From Halocatena marina (GTDB lineage Archaea; Halobacteriota; Halobacteria; Halobacteriales; Haloarculaceae), in assembly GCF_023276375.1 (NCBI RefSeq), contig NZ_JALLPK010000002.1:1-64000 (forward strand): a stretch of 64,000 nt of DNA. The letters run 5' to 3'. The translations under genes were made by a program, and so were the position numbers. Of the stretch, positions 1 through 8,362 are shown in pieces (within the stretch, counting starts at the first letter, position 1; each line of letters begins with the position of its first letter). The notes beneath the pieces were generated by a model, which made no database searches, had not been told where the DNA came from, and saw nothing but the letters and a program-made list of their open reading frames with translations.

Positions 1-538
1 CGAGGTGCGGCGCTTCATTGGCGATGATCTCTGTTGTAGCGAGCCGAACAGCGTTTTCGCTTCCAGGCAGCACGAACACTGGCACGTCACGGGCGATCCC
101 CGCGATTGCACGAGTCGAGACGACACGTGTCCGGACTTCTTCCCACGAGAGCCACCGGAACGCCTCGCCGAATCCCGGCAATTCGCGGTCGAAGAGGTCC
201 CCAACCGCATCCGGTGTGACGTCGTCGACAGTAACACCCGTCCCGCCTGTTGTTATGATGACATCGACATCCTCTCGATCAAGACACTCGCTCACAGTTG
301 TCTTGATCTGGACGTAGTCGTCCGGGACCATTCGACGTGCTGTGACAACGTGCCCCGCGTCGACGAGGATACTGGCGATGACGTCACCACTAGGATCGGG
401 CGGTGCTGTTTCGGCGACATCGCCGCGAGACGTCGACACGGTGACGATAGCCACACCGAGTGGGTCGATACAGTCGTGCCCGTCGGTATCAGTTGTCCGT
501 CGGTCCTCGGTCGATGGGAGTGTAGCGTTCTGGGTCAC
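1..538 (-). CDS. moaB: MoaB/MogA-family molybdopterin biosynthesis protein (partial)
   Basis: Reading the minus strand from a GTG at 538 gives an open frame of 179 codons that runs off the left edge. It carries the family hallmark TTGGTG near residue 96, followed by a VDDVTPDAV segment and LPGFGEAFR, as in MoaB/MogA proteins, which adenylylate molybdopterin on the way to molybdenum/tungsten cofactor. The start overlaps the stop of the upstream cobW-like gene by one base (TAGTG), which suggests translational coupling. The C-terminus lies outside the window. An N-terminal stretch of about 25 residues before the conserved core is poorly conserved, so a later start is possible. The family call is firm; the exact enzymatic step is from family knowledge. 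Confidence 0.82.
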   Translation of the reverse strand, partial: MTQNATLPSTEDRRTTDTDGHDCIDPLGVAIVTVSTSRGDVAETAPPDPSGDVIASILVDAGHVVTARRMVPDDYVQIKTTVSECLDREDVDVIITTGGTGVTVDDVTPDAVGDLFDRELPGFGEAFRWLSWEEVRTRVVSTRAIAGIARDVPVFVLPGSENAVRLATTEIIANEAPHL

Positions 539-1845
539 TAGTGCTCACCGACCACGAGGCGTTGTTTCATCGGGGGTTCGGACCACTCAATTGTCCCTGG
601 GAACGGATTCTCGAACGTATCCCAGTCGTCGTCCATCTCCATTTCTGTCTCCGAGAGGAGGCACTCGTCAAGCGCTTCGGTGAGATGAGATTCGCTCATC
701 CCTGCACCGATGATGACGAGTTTCGTCTCCCGATCACCCCATTGCTCGTCCCAGTGGAGGTCCGACCGCGAATCACGGTATGATTCGCGCTGGAAATCCG
801 GAAGCGTAACCGCCCATCGACCATTGATCTCGACGTGAGTCTGTGTGCCCGCCTGACTTAGGTCGAGGGCGTAGCGCTCGCGTCCAGCGACCCACAGATG
901 TCCTTTCGCGCGGACGATAGAATCGGGAAATGAGCAGAGCCACTCGTGGAACCGCTCGGGATGGAACGGTTGGTGGCGCTCGTAGACGAACGAATCGACA
1001 CCGAACTCATCGGGCGGGTGGAGGTGGTCGTGTTCGTGGTTGTGCCCGTGTTCGTGATCATGGCCATCTGTCTCTGCGACAACGCTGTGCTCGTGAAGAG
1101 CATCGTCTGTGGTGGCGCCGTGATCTGAGGAGATGAGCTGTTTCCAGCGGGCGGCGTTACTCGCCTCGTCCTTGTCGAATCGTCCCGTCCCGAGGATTCG
1201 CTCAGGGTCGACGGCACTGTCGGTCGTCCGGATGATGTCTACTCCGGGGTGGAACGTTCGGATGACACGCTCTACCCCTTCACGCTCTGCGTCAGAGACG
1301 AGATCGCACTTGTTGAGGACGAGAACATCACAGAACTCGACCTGCTCGGCGAGCAGATCCGAGAGTGGGCGAGCGCCGTCTTCGGTCGGATTGATCGACT
1401 CACCGATGACGAACGTCTGGTGGAACTGGTGGGCGTCGACCACGGTGACCGTCGTGTCGAGTTCGTACAGCGACGAGGCCCGTGCAGACGAGACGAACCG
1501 CTGTGCAATCGGAACCGGATCACTGATACCCGAGGCTTCGATGACCAGGTAATCGAATTCCTCGTCAAGTGCGAGACGCTGTAGCTCTTGATCCAGTTCG
1601 TTTTGCAGTCCACAGCAGATACACCCGTTCGACAGTTCCGTGACACCGCCGTCGTCCATCGAGAGGTCCGAACCACTCTCGATGAGATCGGCGTCAACGT
1701 TCACCTCGCCGACGTCGTTGACGAGGACAGCGATGTCGTACTGTTCGCCGCCGACAGTGAGGAGGTGGTTGAGCAGCGTCGTTTTTCCCGCCCCGAGCCC
1801 ACCACTCAGGATCGTGACCGGAGGTTGGTTCTTGTTGATCGGCAT
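538..1845 (-). CDS. CobW/ZNG1-family G3E GTPase metallochaperone
   Basis: The 435-residue protein has a P-loop GGLGAGKT at residues 15-22, the CxCC metal motif (CICC, residues 75-78), an NKCD guanine-specificity motif and a C-terminal CobW_C domain. A His-rich loop (HDHEHGHNHEHDHLH, about residues 262-276) separates the two domains and is a likely metal-binding segment. Family members use GTP to deliver zinc or cobalt, or in the HypB/UreG branch nickel, to target proteins. The gene overlaps moaB by one base and lies on the same strand as the nik transporter about 0.5 kb upstream, so nickel or cobalt handling is a reasonable context-based inference, but zinc remains possible. It starts at ATG 1845. 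Confidence 0.88.
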   Translation of the reverse strand: MPINKNQPPVTILSGGLGAGKTTLLNHLLTVGGEQYDIAVLVNDVGEVNVDADLIESGSDLSMDDGGVTELSNGCICCGLQNELDQELQRLALDEEFDYLVIEASGISDPVPIAQRFVSSARASSLYELDTTVTVVDAHQFHQTFVIGESINPTEDGARPLSDLLAEQVEFCDVLVLNKCDLVSDAEREGVERVIRTFHPGVDIIRTTDSAVDPERILGTGRFDKDEASNAARWKQLISSDHGATTDDALHEHSVVAETDGHDHEHGHNHEHDHLHPPDEFGVDSFVYERHQPFHPERFHEWLCSFPDSIVRAKGHLWVAGRERYALDLSQAGTQTHVEINGRWAVTLPDFQRESYRDSRSDLHWDEQWGDRETKLVIIGAGMSESHLTEALDECLLSETEMEMDDDWDTFENPFPGTIEWSEPPMKQRLVVGEH

Positions 1846-2354
1846 GGATGGATTGTGAATTGAATCAACTAAAATATTAACTATTGCTCATCTGTTGGGA
1901 GATACTTAATATAGGGTAATAGTCATGAGTGGAGGTCTGAATGTCGACGTTCTTACTGTGTCCTCAGCGTATTTCGTTTCGACAATCTTCGAGACCAAAC
2001 TCTCAGAGACGTTATAGGTTGTTGCTCTTGGGCGCTGATTGGTTCGGTATCAGCCCTGTACGTTTCTCTTGTCGAATCTTCACTGTCACCACTGTCGCCA
2101 ATATCGTGCGCGAAACAGCGCCTGCAGCTGCAACCTCGTGTGCCGGGGAAACGTGTTCGGTGGTAACCACTCACGACTGATTCGATCGGCTGAGTTTGTA
2201 CAGGACCAGCGAACAAGCGATGAACAGTGTGGCCGTTGAGCTATCTAGGACGACTGGCCACGCGACGACTGGTTCAATGTTGGTCGCGACTACCCACGTG
2301 TGCAGGGCAACCATCTCGATCCGCTGAGAAAGCGGCGCGAAATACCGAAGGAGG
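1846..2354. other. Gap between cobW-like gene and nikO; possible gene remnant
   Basis: No convincing gene is seen in this 509-base gap. On the minus strand a 47-codon frame (2171-2314) ends in a short hydrophobic segment (TATLFIACSLVLY) and looks like the tail of a small membrane protein, but it has no clear ribosome binding site and I do not recognise it. The last 80 bases before cobW are AT-rich and probably contain the cobW promoter. Confidence 0.3.
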
Positions 2355-3233
2355 CTAGCAGTCGTGTTCGCTGCCATCCAGAGCGTGTGTCTGTGCGGTT
2401 TCCACATCGTTGGCTTCTGTGAGAAGCGAAATGAGATCAGCTTCCGATACTGGCTGTGCAGTCGCATTCAACCCTGCTTTGCGAGCCACACGAACTGCAC
2501 TTGGCGGGTGGAGGTTCGCTTCCTTTAGGAGTGCGTCGTCGTAGAACACTTCCCGCGGCGTACCGTCTCCGATAATGTTGCCGTCGGCCATCACACAGAC
2601 CCGGTCGGCGACTTCGACGGCGAATTCGAGGTCGTGTGTCGAGAGGACGACGCTGATTCCCTCCTCGTAAATCTGCCGGATACGGTCGGCGACCAGTTGC
2701 GACCGTTCTGGATCGAGTCCAGCGAGTGGTTCATCCAGCACGACCACGCTCGGTTCGAGGACCAACACACCAGCGAGACCGATGAGGCGTTTCTCGCCAC
2801 CGCTCAGGTAGTGTGGAATCCGGTCTTCGAGGTGGCTCGCGTCAACGGCCGCGATCGCCTCGCGAGCGCGCTGTTTCGCTTCATCACCGGGGACGCCATA
2901 GTTCTGGAGGCCGAACATCACGTCATCGAGGACCGTGGGTGCAACGAGTTGCGTATCAGCGTCTTGAAAGACGAAGCCAACTTCCTTCCGTGCGTGTGCC
3001 TTGTTGTCTTCGGTGATCGGGGTGCCGTCGACGACGAGGTCGCCGTCGTCGGGAACGAGTGTCGCGTTCAGGTGTTCGAGCAGTGTCGACTTCCCCGCGC
3101 CGTTGCCACCGACGAGCGCGATGACTTCGTCAGGGTAGATGCTGAAGTCGACGTCATGCATTCCGACCGTCCCGTCGGGGTAGGTGTGCGCCTCACACTG
3201 GAGATCAATGAGGGGAGGCTCATCTCGGCTCAC
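2355..3233 (-). CDS. nikO: ECF nickel/cobalt transporter ATPase (NikO/CbiO)
   Basis: The 292-residue ABC ATPase has a Walker A GGNGAGKST near residue 43, a Q-loop (FQDADTQLVAPTV), a signature YLSGGEKRLIGLAG, a Walker B VVVLDEP and a switch His (STHDLEF). This is the typical architecture of the energising subunit of energy-coupling-factor metal importers. It starts at a GTG (3233) that overlaps the TGA of the upstream nikQ by four bases, as the last gene of nikM-nikN-nikQ-nikO. The C-terminal 40 residues after the ATPase core are not assigned. The protein acts on the cytoplasmic face and drives Ni2+ or Co2+ uptake through NikQ and NikM. Confidence 0.9.
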   Translation of the reverse strand: MSRDEPPLIDLQCEAHTYPDGTVGMHDVDFSIYPDEVIALVGGNGAGKSTLLEHLNATLVPDDGDLVVDGTPITEDNKAHARKEVGFVFQDADTQLVAPTVLDDVMFGLQNYGVPGDEAKQRAREAIAAVDASHLEDRIPHYLSGGEKRLIGLAGVLVLEPSVVVLDEPLAGLDPERSQLVADRIRQIYEEGISVVLSTHDLEFAVEVADRVCVMADGNIIGDGTPREVFYDDALLKEANLHPPSAVRVARKAGLNATAQPVSEADLISLLTEANDVETAQTHALDGSEHDC

Positions 3234-4042
3234 AGTCCCACCCCGTAGACCACGACCGCCCCGTAGCCAACGACTGCGACGTACGACCCGACCACGATGA
3301 GTAGTTCGTGGATCGGTGGCCGCGAGACGTCGCCGTACAGCGTGATGTCACCGTTGTACCCACGGGCTTCCATGGACTTGACGAGCCGTTCGGACTGCTC
3401 AATTGCCGACAGCATCGTCATGCCGAGGATTCTCGCGTACAGCCGTTTGTTCGACCAGAACTCAGAGAGGTTCGCTCCCCGAGAGAGCGCGGCTTTCACC
3501 AGATCCTCAAGCGTCTCGATCATGACGAAGGTGGTCCGATACGTGAGCAACGCGATCTGGTCGATCGGCCGTGGAAGCATCCGCCCAAGCAGGTATGCGA
3601 CATCATTGTATTTGGTCGTCATCGACGCCGCCAGCGTGAACGTGACGACGGTGAGTGACCGACAGCTGAGTTCGGCGAAGAGGACGACCCCCGCCCACGT
3701 GACCGAGAGCTCACCGAGCGGTGTCGAGAGCGCGCCACCGATCGGCGTCCCCGGTTCGAGAAACGCAAGCGGCCCGGCGACCGAGATGATGAACAGCAGT
3801 GGGAGGCTGTACCAGCCAGCGAGCCGACGGTACGGAAGTCCCGCTATTCCGTAGACGAGGAGAACGGCACCATACAGGCCGGCCAGGAGCACGAGTCGGT
3901 CGAACACCGTGACCGCGAGGACGAGTGCGCCAACGATGCCGACTTTCGTCCAGGGGTTAACGTGGTGTAGCGGCCCGTCTTGGCGCTCGGCGAACGCCGT
4001 GATGAGCCGCGGGTCGGGGACGTGATTCGAGAGTGTCGCCAC
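3230..4042 (-). CDS. nikQ: ECF nickel/cobalt transporter transmembrane subunit (NikQ/CbiQ)
   Basis: Starting at GTG 4042, two bases after the nikN stop, the protein has 270 residues, normal for CbiQ/EcfT. The open frame extends further upstream, but that part overlaps nikN and is low-complexity and Arg-rich, so it was excluded. It has about five hydrophobic helices and, near residue 195, a long cytoplasmic segment with the EcfT Ala-Arg-Gly type coupling motifs (SRGANLSEFW and SMEARGYNG). These motifs transmit ATP hydrolysis from the ATPase to the metal-binding NikM. It is part of the four-gene nik operon. Confidence 0.88.
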   Translation of the reverse strand: MATLSNHVPDPRLITAFAERQDGPLHHVNPWTKVGIVGALVLAVTVFDRLVLLAGLYGAVLLVYGIAGLPYRRLAGWYSLPLLFIISVAGPLAFLEPGTPIGGALSTPLGELSVTWAGVVLFAELSCRSLTVVTFTLAASMTTKYNDVAYLLGRMLPRPIDQIALLTYRTTFVMIETLEDLVKAALSRGANLSEFWSNKRLYARILGMTMLSAIEQSERLVKSMEARGYNGDITLYGDVSRPPIHELLIVVGSYVAVVGYGAVVVYGVGL

Positions 4043-4044
4043 GG

Positions 4045-4368
4045 TTACCGTGCCAGACGTTCTCCGTTCCCGGAGCCACCGTAGCGGTCGACGTAGACGT
4101 ACAATCCGATGCCGAGGACGAGTAGCAGGACGACGAGTCCGCCGAATTCGAGCATCATTCCGCCCTTTCGGATGGGACCGGCCACGACGATGCCGCGGTT
4201 GAGATCGATGAGCGCGCCGCCGCTCTGCTGGACGCCACGTTGGAGGGCCTGAGCGGAGCGCTTGGCCCACGGGAGTGCGCCGCCAGTCGAGGTGAACCCC
4301 CAGAGGCCGGCAGCGAAACAAACCACGAACAGACCGACGAGCCCGCCGTACTGCTTCCAGCGCTGCAT
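4045..4368 (-). CDS. nikN: ECF nickel/cobalt transporter small subunit (NikN/CbiN-like)
   Basis: The 107-residue protein has two hydrophobic helices, one near the N-terminus (GGLVGLFVVCFAAGLWGF) and one near the C-terminus (LVVLLLVLGIGLYVYV), joined by a roughly 45-residue extracytoplasmic loop. That topology and its position between nikM and nikQ match the PDGLE/CbiN-type auxiliary subunit needed for metal loading of NikM. It shares one base with nikM and is followed two bases later by nikQ, so it is clearly in the operon. Sequence conservation in this subunit is low, so the call rests mainly on topology and context. Confidence 0.8.
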   Translation of the reverse strand: MQRWKQYGGLVGLFVVCFAAGLWGFTSTGGALPWAKRSAQALQRGVQQSGGALIDLNRGIVVAGPIRKGGMMLEFGGLVVLLLVLGIGLYVYVDRYGGSGNGERLAR

Positions 4369-5048
4369 CAGACCGTCACCCCGGTGGACTCCCCGCGAGT
4401 GTCACGGTCGGCCAAGCCGACGAGGTCGGGGCGAACCGACGCGAGGAACTGGACGATGAAGCCCGTCAGGATGCCTTCGATGATGGCGACACCGAGATTG
4501 AGGCCAACGAGGCCGGCGACAGCAATTGCCAGATCACCACGGGGCAGCGCGCTCCCGTTCACACCACTGATGACGATGACTACACCCATCAGGACCGCTC
4601 CCGCCGAGAGGCCGAGTGTTGCCGCACTCGCACTGGCGGGAAAGACGTCCCAGTCCATCCCTATCAGCGTCTTGAACGCGTAGTAGGCGACGATGGCTTC
4701 GCTCGCATTGACGAGCGTGTTTGCACCGAGCAGACCGACCGCACCGTGGCCGAGCGCCGCCGAGAAGATGTTCACGACCAGCGCGATGAGCGCCCCAAGC
4801 AGCGGCCCGGCGAGAATCCCTACGAGGCCGGTGAGGTTCATGTGGATGCCACCCCAGACTGGAATGTTCAGCTGGAAGATCGCGAAGCTTGCGGCCGCGG
4901 CGATTCCAGCAAGCGCGATCTGGTGAGTCTTGATACCGCCTTTCCGGACCCGGTACACCACGCCGCCGATTAGCCCCACGGCAAGCAGGGTCCAAAGAAC
5001 CAATGCCCACAGCGGGAACGCGCCTTCACCGAGATGAATGTGTGCCAT
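4368..5048 (-). CDS. nikM: ECF nickel/cobalt transporter substrate-specific subunit (NikM/CbiM)
   Basis: The 226-residue membrane protein begins MAHIHLGEG, the family N-terminus in which His residues close to the amino terminus form the metal-binding site. Six to seven hydrophobic segments follow, with the conserved MNLTGLVGILAGPLLGA region near residue 70. It is the metal-binding S component that gives the importer its specificity. Whether the ion is Ni2+ or Co2+ cannot be read from sequence; the divergent nikR-like gene just upstream favours nickel. It is the first gene of the nik operon, with a TATA-like box about 30 bases ahead of the ATG. Confidence 0.9.
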   Translation of the reverse strand: MAHIHLGEGAFPLWALVLWTLLAVGLIGGVVYRVRKGGIKTHQIALAGIAAAASFAIFQLNIPVWGGIHMNLTGLVGILAGPLLGALIALVVNIFSAALGHGAVGLLGANTLVNASEAIVAYYAFKTLIGMDWDVFPASASAATLGLSAGAVLMGVVIVISGVNGSALPRGDLAIAVAGLVGLNLGVAIIEGILTGFIVQFLASVRPDLVGLADRDTRGESTGVTV

Positions 5049-5073
5049 AGTTGGTTTGTCAATTTCGGTGCTG

Positions 5074-5157
5074 ATTATAATAAAGTTACTGTACTGGATC
5101 AGAGGAGATAATAACTGTGGGGCAAAATAACGTTATGTATTGATAGAGTGGGGTTAA
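5074..5157 (-). promoter_or_regulatory. nikM promoter with candidate NikR operator
   Basis: On the minus strand a TATA-like element (5074-5084) lies about 30 bases before nikM. Upstream of it are two 10-mers, AATAACTGTG (5110-5119, plus-strand reading) and GTGGGGTTAA (5148-5157), flanking a perfect palindrome ATAACGTTAT (5127-5136). The same two 10-mers occur, closer together, in the promoter of the NitT/TauT-type importer near 8.38 kb. A metal-responsive regulator such as the adjacent NikR is the natural candidate ligand, but that is inference. Confidence 0.55.
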
Positions 5158-5186
5158 CATGTCTGTCGATGCCAGCGATCTCGTGT

Positions 5187-5618
5187 TTAGTGCTCGCCGA
5201 TCTTTGCGTTCATCACATCGACGGGGACGACCGTATATTCGACCGAGATTGACTCATCTGCTCCGCGGATGGTCCCAATGAATCGCAAAGCGTCCTCGTA
5301 CGCAGCTTCGACGACGAACGTTTCGACACAGCCAGCATTGTCCTCGAGACAGTTGTGTGAGTTCGATCGAATCGACGATTCGAATTCGTGGCGAATGTCC
5401 ATCATCCGGTGTTCGATCTCCGGTTCGTCGTATCCGAAGACAGCAGTTACTGTCGCCAACACCTGCCGATCCTCGTAATCTGTCTCTTGGTACTCTTCGA
5501 GCAGTGACTGGCATGCTTCGCGGATGACCTCACTCCGTCCAGTATAGCCGTATTCTTCCACAAACGTATCGAGATCGTTCCGGAGTCGCTTCGTCATTGA
5601 GGAACTCACGATGGGCAT
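5187..5618 (-). CDS. nikR: NikR-like nickel-responsive ribbon-helix-helix regulator
   Basis: The 143-residue protein has an N-terminal ribbon-helix-helix DNA-binding domain (residues 1-45, with YTGRSEVIREACQ) and a C-terminal ACT-like ligand domain, the NikR layout. Canonical NikR binds nickel with His, His, His and Cys. Aligning by spacing gives H77, H88, C90 and C97 here, so the third His appears replaced by Cys and the last Cys is one residue further on. The gene ends about 140 bases upstream of nikM on the same strand, so it probably controls that promoter. Regulation by Ni2+ is family knowledge; the altered ligands could mean a shifted metal preference. Confidence 0.82.
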   Translation of the reverse strand: MPIVSSSMTKRLRNDLDTFVEEYGYTGRSEVIREACQSLLEEYQETDYEDRQVLATVTAVFGYDEPEIEHRMMDIRHEFESSIRSNSHNCLEDNAGCVETFVVEAAYEDALRFIGTIRGADESISVEYTVVPVDVMNAKIGEH

Positions 5619-5695
5619 ATATTAAAAATAGAGTCAGAGATAATAGAGGTGGTGGTATAGAGAATCTCTGTTAATAATCTCCTTGTAAGAGTGTA

Positions 5696-6484
5696 TCAGC
5701 GACTAGTGTCATTCGAGCTCCCAAGCTCGTCTCTGATTCGCGCAACGTACTCCACGAAGTCGTGCGCTGTCCGTTCTCGAGGGCGCTTCAGGTCTATGGA
5801 GACAGTCGATTGCACTGCTCCTGACTCGGTGTCCATGATGGCTACTCGATCAGCGAGCGTCACTGCCTCGTCGATGTCGTGCGTGACAAACACGACGGTC
5901 TGTCCGGTCTGCGTCCAGATATCCAGTAATTCGGTGTGTAGACGGTCGCGGGTTCGCGCGTCGACACTTGCGAACGGCTCGTCCATCAAGAGGATCTCAG
6001 GATCGACAGCAAGCGCGCGAGCGATCCCGACGCGCTGTTTCATGCCGCCGGACAGCTCCTTCGGATACGCGCCCTCAAAGCCGTCGAGTCCGACGAGGTC
6101 GATCAGTTCCCTGACCCGTGCCTCGCAGTCAGGACAATCACATGCGGGCCGGTCGAGGCCGAATCGGATGTTCCCACGGACGGTTCGCCAGGGGAACAGC
6201 GCGTACTCCTGGAAAACCATTCCCCGATCCAGACCCGGGCCAGTAACCGGATTGCTGTCAACCAGAACCGAACCACTGTCTGGCTCATCAAGGCCCGCTA
6301 TCGTCCGCAGCAGTGTAGTCTTTCCACAGCCCGACGGACCAATCACACAGTAGAACTCGCCCTTTGACACCGAGAACGAGATAGTGTCGAGCACTTGCGT
6401 CGATTCGTACGCCTTGCTGACGTTCTGTACACAGATCTTCTCTTTTGACTCTCGATTGGTGGACGACTCCGAACTCATCGCCAC
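5696..6484 (-). CDS. NitT/TauT-type ABC transporter ATPase
   Basis: The 262-residue ATPase has a Walker A GPSGCGKTT near residue 48, a Q-loop FQEYALFPWRT, the signature LSGGMKQRVGIARAL, Walker B ILLMDEPFASVD and an H-loop VFVTHDIDEA. These are typical of the SsuB/TauB/NrtD group. The start overlaps the end of the permease gene by ten bases. An insertion, CDCPDC near residue 115, holds two Cys pairs and is not usual for this group. It is the last gene of a three-gene operon: binding protein, permease, ATPase. The substrate cannot be assigned from the ATPase. Confidence 0.9.
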   Translation of the reverse strand: MAMSSESSTNRESKEKICVQNVSKAYESTQVLDTISFSVSKGEFYCVIGPSGCGKTTLLRTIAGLDEPDSGSVLVDSNPVTGPGLDRGMVFQEYALFPWRTVRGNIRFGLDRPACDCPDCEARVRELIDLVGLDGFEGAYPKELSGGMKQRVGIARALAVDPEILLMDEPFASVDARTRDRLHTELLDIWTQTGQTVVFVTHDIDEAVTLADRVAIMDTESGAVQSTVSIDLKRPRERTAHDFVEYVARIRDELGSSNDTSR

Positions 6485-7314
6485 ACGAGCACCCTCCGTT
6501 CGACGAGTCTGAACCCGACGTCCATACAGAGGAACGCCAAGCTAATCAGGAACATGTACGCAACGCTGGTGGCCATCGCGAGGTTGTTCGAGGCGTTAAT
6601 GATCTCGTAGCCGACGCCCGGTGCGCCGAACAACTCGGCACCGACGACGATCATCCAGCACCGACCGATGCTCGTCCGGAACCCCGTCAACACTTGGGGT
6701 GCGGCACTCGGGAGTGCAACGAGTTTCAGCATCGAAAGGTCGCGCTCCACGCCGAGCGTCGACGCCGCGTCGGTCAGTTCGGTCGAGACGCCCTCGACGC
6801 CACCGTAGGCTCCGTAGAAGTTGATCCAGAACGCACCGACGAAGACGATGAACGCTGCGCCGGCGTGGTGGATGCCGAACCAGACAATCGCGAAGACGAT
6901 CCACGCAAGTGGCGGGATCGGCCGGAGCACCCGGGTGAGTGGCCGCAACCAGTCGTCGAGCGCTCCGTTCCATCCCATGGCCAGTCCAAGACTGATCCCA
7001 CAGCTCGCACCGAGGAGGAGACCGGGAACGTAGTGAAACAACGTCTCTGCGAGGTGTGCGAGCCCGGTCGGTAACACCAGACGTGACCCTAGGGGGACGA
7101 CGATCGCAGTCGAGGTTGCGAACAGGTCGACAAACGCACGCGCCGAATCGAGCGGCCCCGGCACCAGATAAGACGGCTGGGTCGTTATCGCGCCGATCCA
7201 CCAGACGAGCAGGAACGCGAGGAGACCGCCCAGTCCGCGCAGACACCGGCGCAGGTCTCCCGTGAAACTCCCGTCGATGACCGTATTGGAACTAGTGTCG
7301 ATGCGCGTACTCAT
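6475..7314 (-). CDS. NitT/TauT-type ABC transporter permease
   Basis: The 279-residue protein has about six membrane helices and the BPD_transp_1 coupling segment (EGVSTELTDAASTLGVERD). The layout matches SsuC/TauC permeases. It overlaps the upstream binding-protein gene by one base and the downstream ATPase gene by ten bases. It forms the channel of the importer in the cytoplasmic membrane. No substrate-specific motif can be recognised. Confidence 0.88.
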   Translation of the reverse strand: MSTRIDTSSNTVIDGSFTGDLRRCLRGLGGLLAFLLVWWIGAITTQPSYLVPGPLDSARAFVDLFATSTAIVVPLGSRLVLPTGLAHLAETLFHYVPGLLLGASCGISLGLAMGWNGALDDWLRPLTRVLRPIPPLAWIVFAIVWFGIHHAGAAFIVFVGAFWINFYGAYGGVEGVSTELTDAASTLGVERDLSMLKLVALPSAAPQVLTGFRTSIGRCWMIVVGAELFGAPGVGYEIINASNNLAMATSVAYMFLISLAFLCMDVGFRLVERRVLVWR

Positions 7315-8339
7315 TACTGGATTGCGTCATAGGGCCCGAATGCGAACAGGTTCTCCGTCGCAAGCGGTTTCTCGATGTTACCGACGTTTGCGACGAACTT
7401 ACCCATCGTCGCGGCCTGGTCGGTGATTGCGTGCGGGTCCGAGATAAATTCTGACGCCTTCGAGTCCAGTGCGGCCTTCGCGAGACCCTCGCTCACTCCG
7501 GAGCCGATCACCGAGGCAGCGTAACGAGCGGCTGCGTTCGGCGAGGCTGTTGTGAACTCGGTTGCCGCGATGTGCTGTTCGACGAGCGATTGCGCGACCT
7601 CACTGTCGTCGATCACGTGTTGGCTCGCGAACAGCACCGTGACGGGATGGTTGTCAAGAATGCTGCCGGACCAGACGAGTTCGCCGAAGCCGTCGTTCTG
7701 ACCGATGATTGTCGCGAACGGTTCCTGGATGATCGTCGCGTCAATGTCACCGGACTGGATCGTTTGAACCGCTTTTGCCGGCGGGACTTTCGACTTATCG
7801 ATGACAGACTCTATCTTACCGACGTCGAGATCTTCTTGAATCCAGTATCGAAGCACGATATCGGGGACGCTTCCGTCTGGTGGTGCACCGAACCGGACCT
7901 TGCGGCCGCGCTCTTCCTCGAAGCGCTCGAACGTGGCTGCCCCCTCCTGTTCGTAGCGAGCGGCGAGTTCGGTCGTTCCCATAACTTTGAAGCCGTTCCT
8001 TGAGTTCGCTGCGAGGATACCGGCGTTGGTCCCCTTATCGACGAGGACCATTGCGGGAGTAATGCCGAAAAGCGCGACGTCGACGTCGCCGCTGGCGAAT
8101 GCCTTGACGACGCTCGGTCCGGAACTGAACCGTTCGATGGAGACATCTGCGGGGACGTTCTCGTAGAAGCCCTTCTGTTCCATCACGTAGTGCTGCATGT
8201 TCGGATAGATCGGGACGTATGCAACGGTCAGCGAGTCGAGCGACCCGCCTCCTTGACCGAGACAGCCAGCGATTCCCGTTGCAGCCACCGTGGTTGCGCC
8301 TGTGACATGGAGCAATCGTCGGCGCGTGAGTTCGACCAT
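7314..8339 (-). CDS. NitT/TauT-type ABC transporter substrate-binding lipoprotein
   Basis: The 341-residue protein begins with a Tat signal (TRRRLLHVTGA) and a lipobox ending IAGC at Cys26, so it should be exported folded and lipid-anchored outside the membrane. The mature part matches SsuA/THI5-like periplasmic binding proteins, for example FASGDVDVALFGITPAMVL, a region typical of NitT/TauT members. The ligand is unknown; family ligands include nitrate, sulfonates, taurine, pyrimidine precursors and others. Its promoter resembles that of nikM, so a link to nickel status is suggested. It is the first gene of the operon. Confidence 0.88.
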   Translation of the reverse strand: MVELTRRRLLHVTGATTVAATGIAGCLGQGGGSLDSLTVAYVPIYPNMQHYVMEQKGFYENVPADVSIERFSSGPSVVKAFASGDVDVALFGITPAMVLVDKGTNAGILAANSRNGFKVMGTTELAARYEQEGAATFERFEEERGRKVRFGAPPDGSVPDIVLRYWIQEDLDVGKIESVIDKSKVPPAKAVQTIQSGDIDATIIQEPFATIIGQNDGFGELVWSGSILDNHPVTVLFASQHVIDDSEVAQSLVEQHIAATEFTTASPNAAARYAASVIGSGVSEGLAKAALDSKASEFISDPHAITDQAATMGKFVANVGNIEKPLATENLFAFGPYDAIQ

Positions 8340-8362
8340 TTGTATTACTAACTCTAAACCCA

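Noticed and set aside
5..541. Plus-strand frame of 178 codons at the left edge
   Set aside because: It mirrors the moaB-like gene on the minus strand, which has clear family motifs; the plus-strand translation has none.
1953..2216. Minus-strand 87-codon frame between cobW and nikO
   Set aside because: The composition (many Arg, Ser and Cys) is not protein-like for this organism, with no start signal or family.
3230..4321. Long version of the CbiQ frame (363 codons)
   Set aside because: The extra 93 codons overlap nikN in another frame and are Arg-rich noise; GTG 4042 gives the normal family length.
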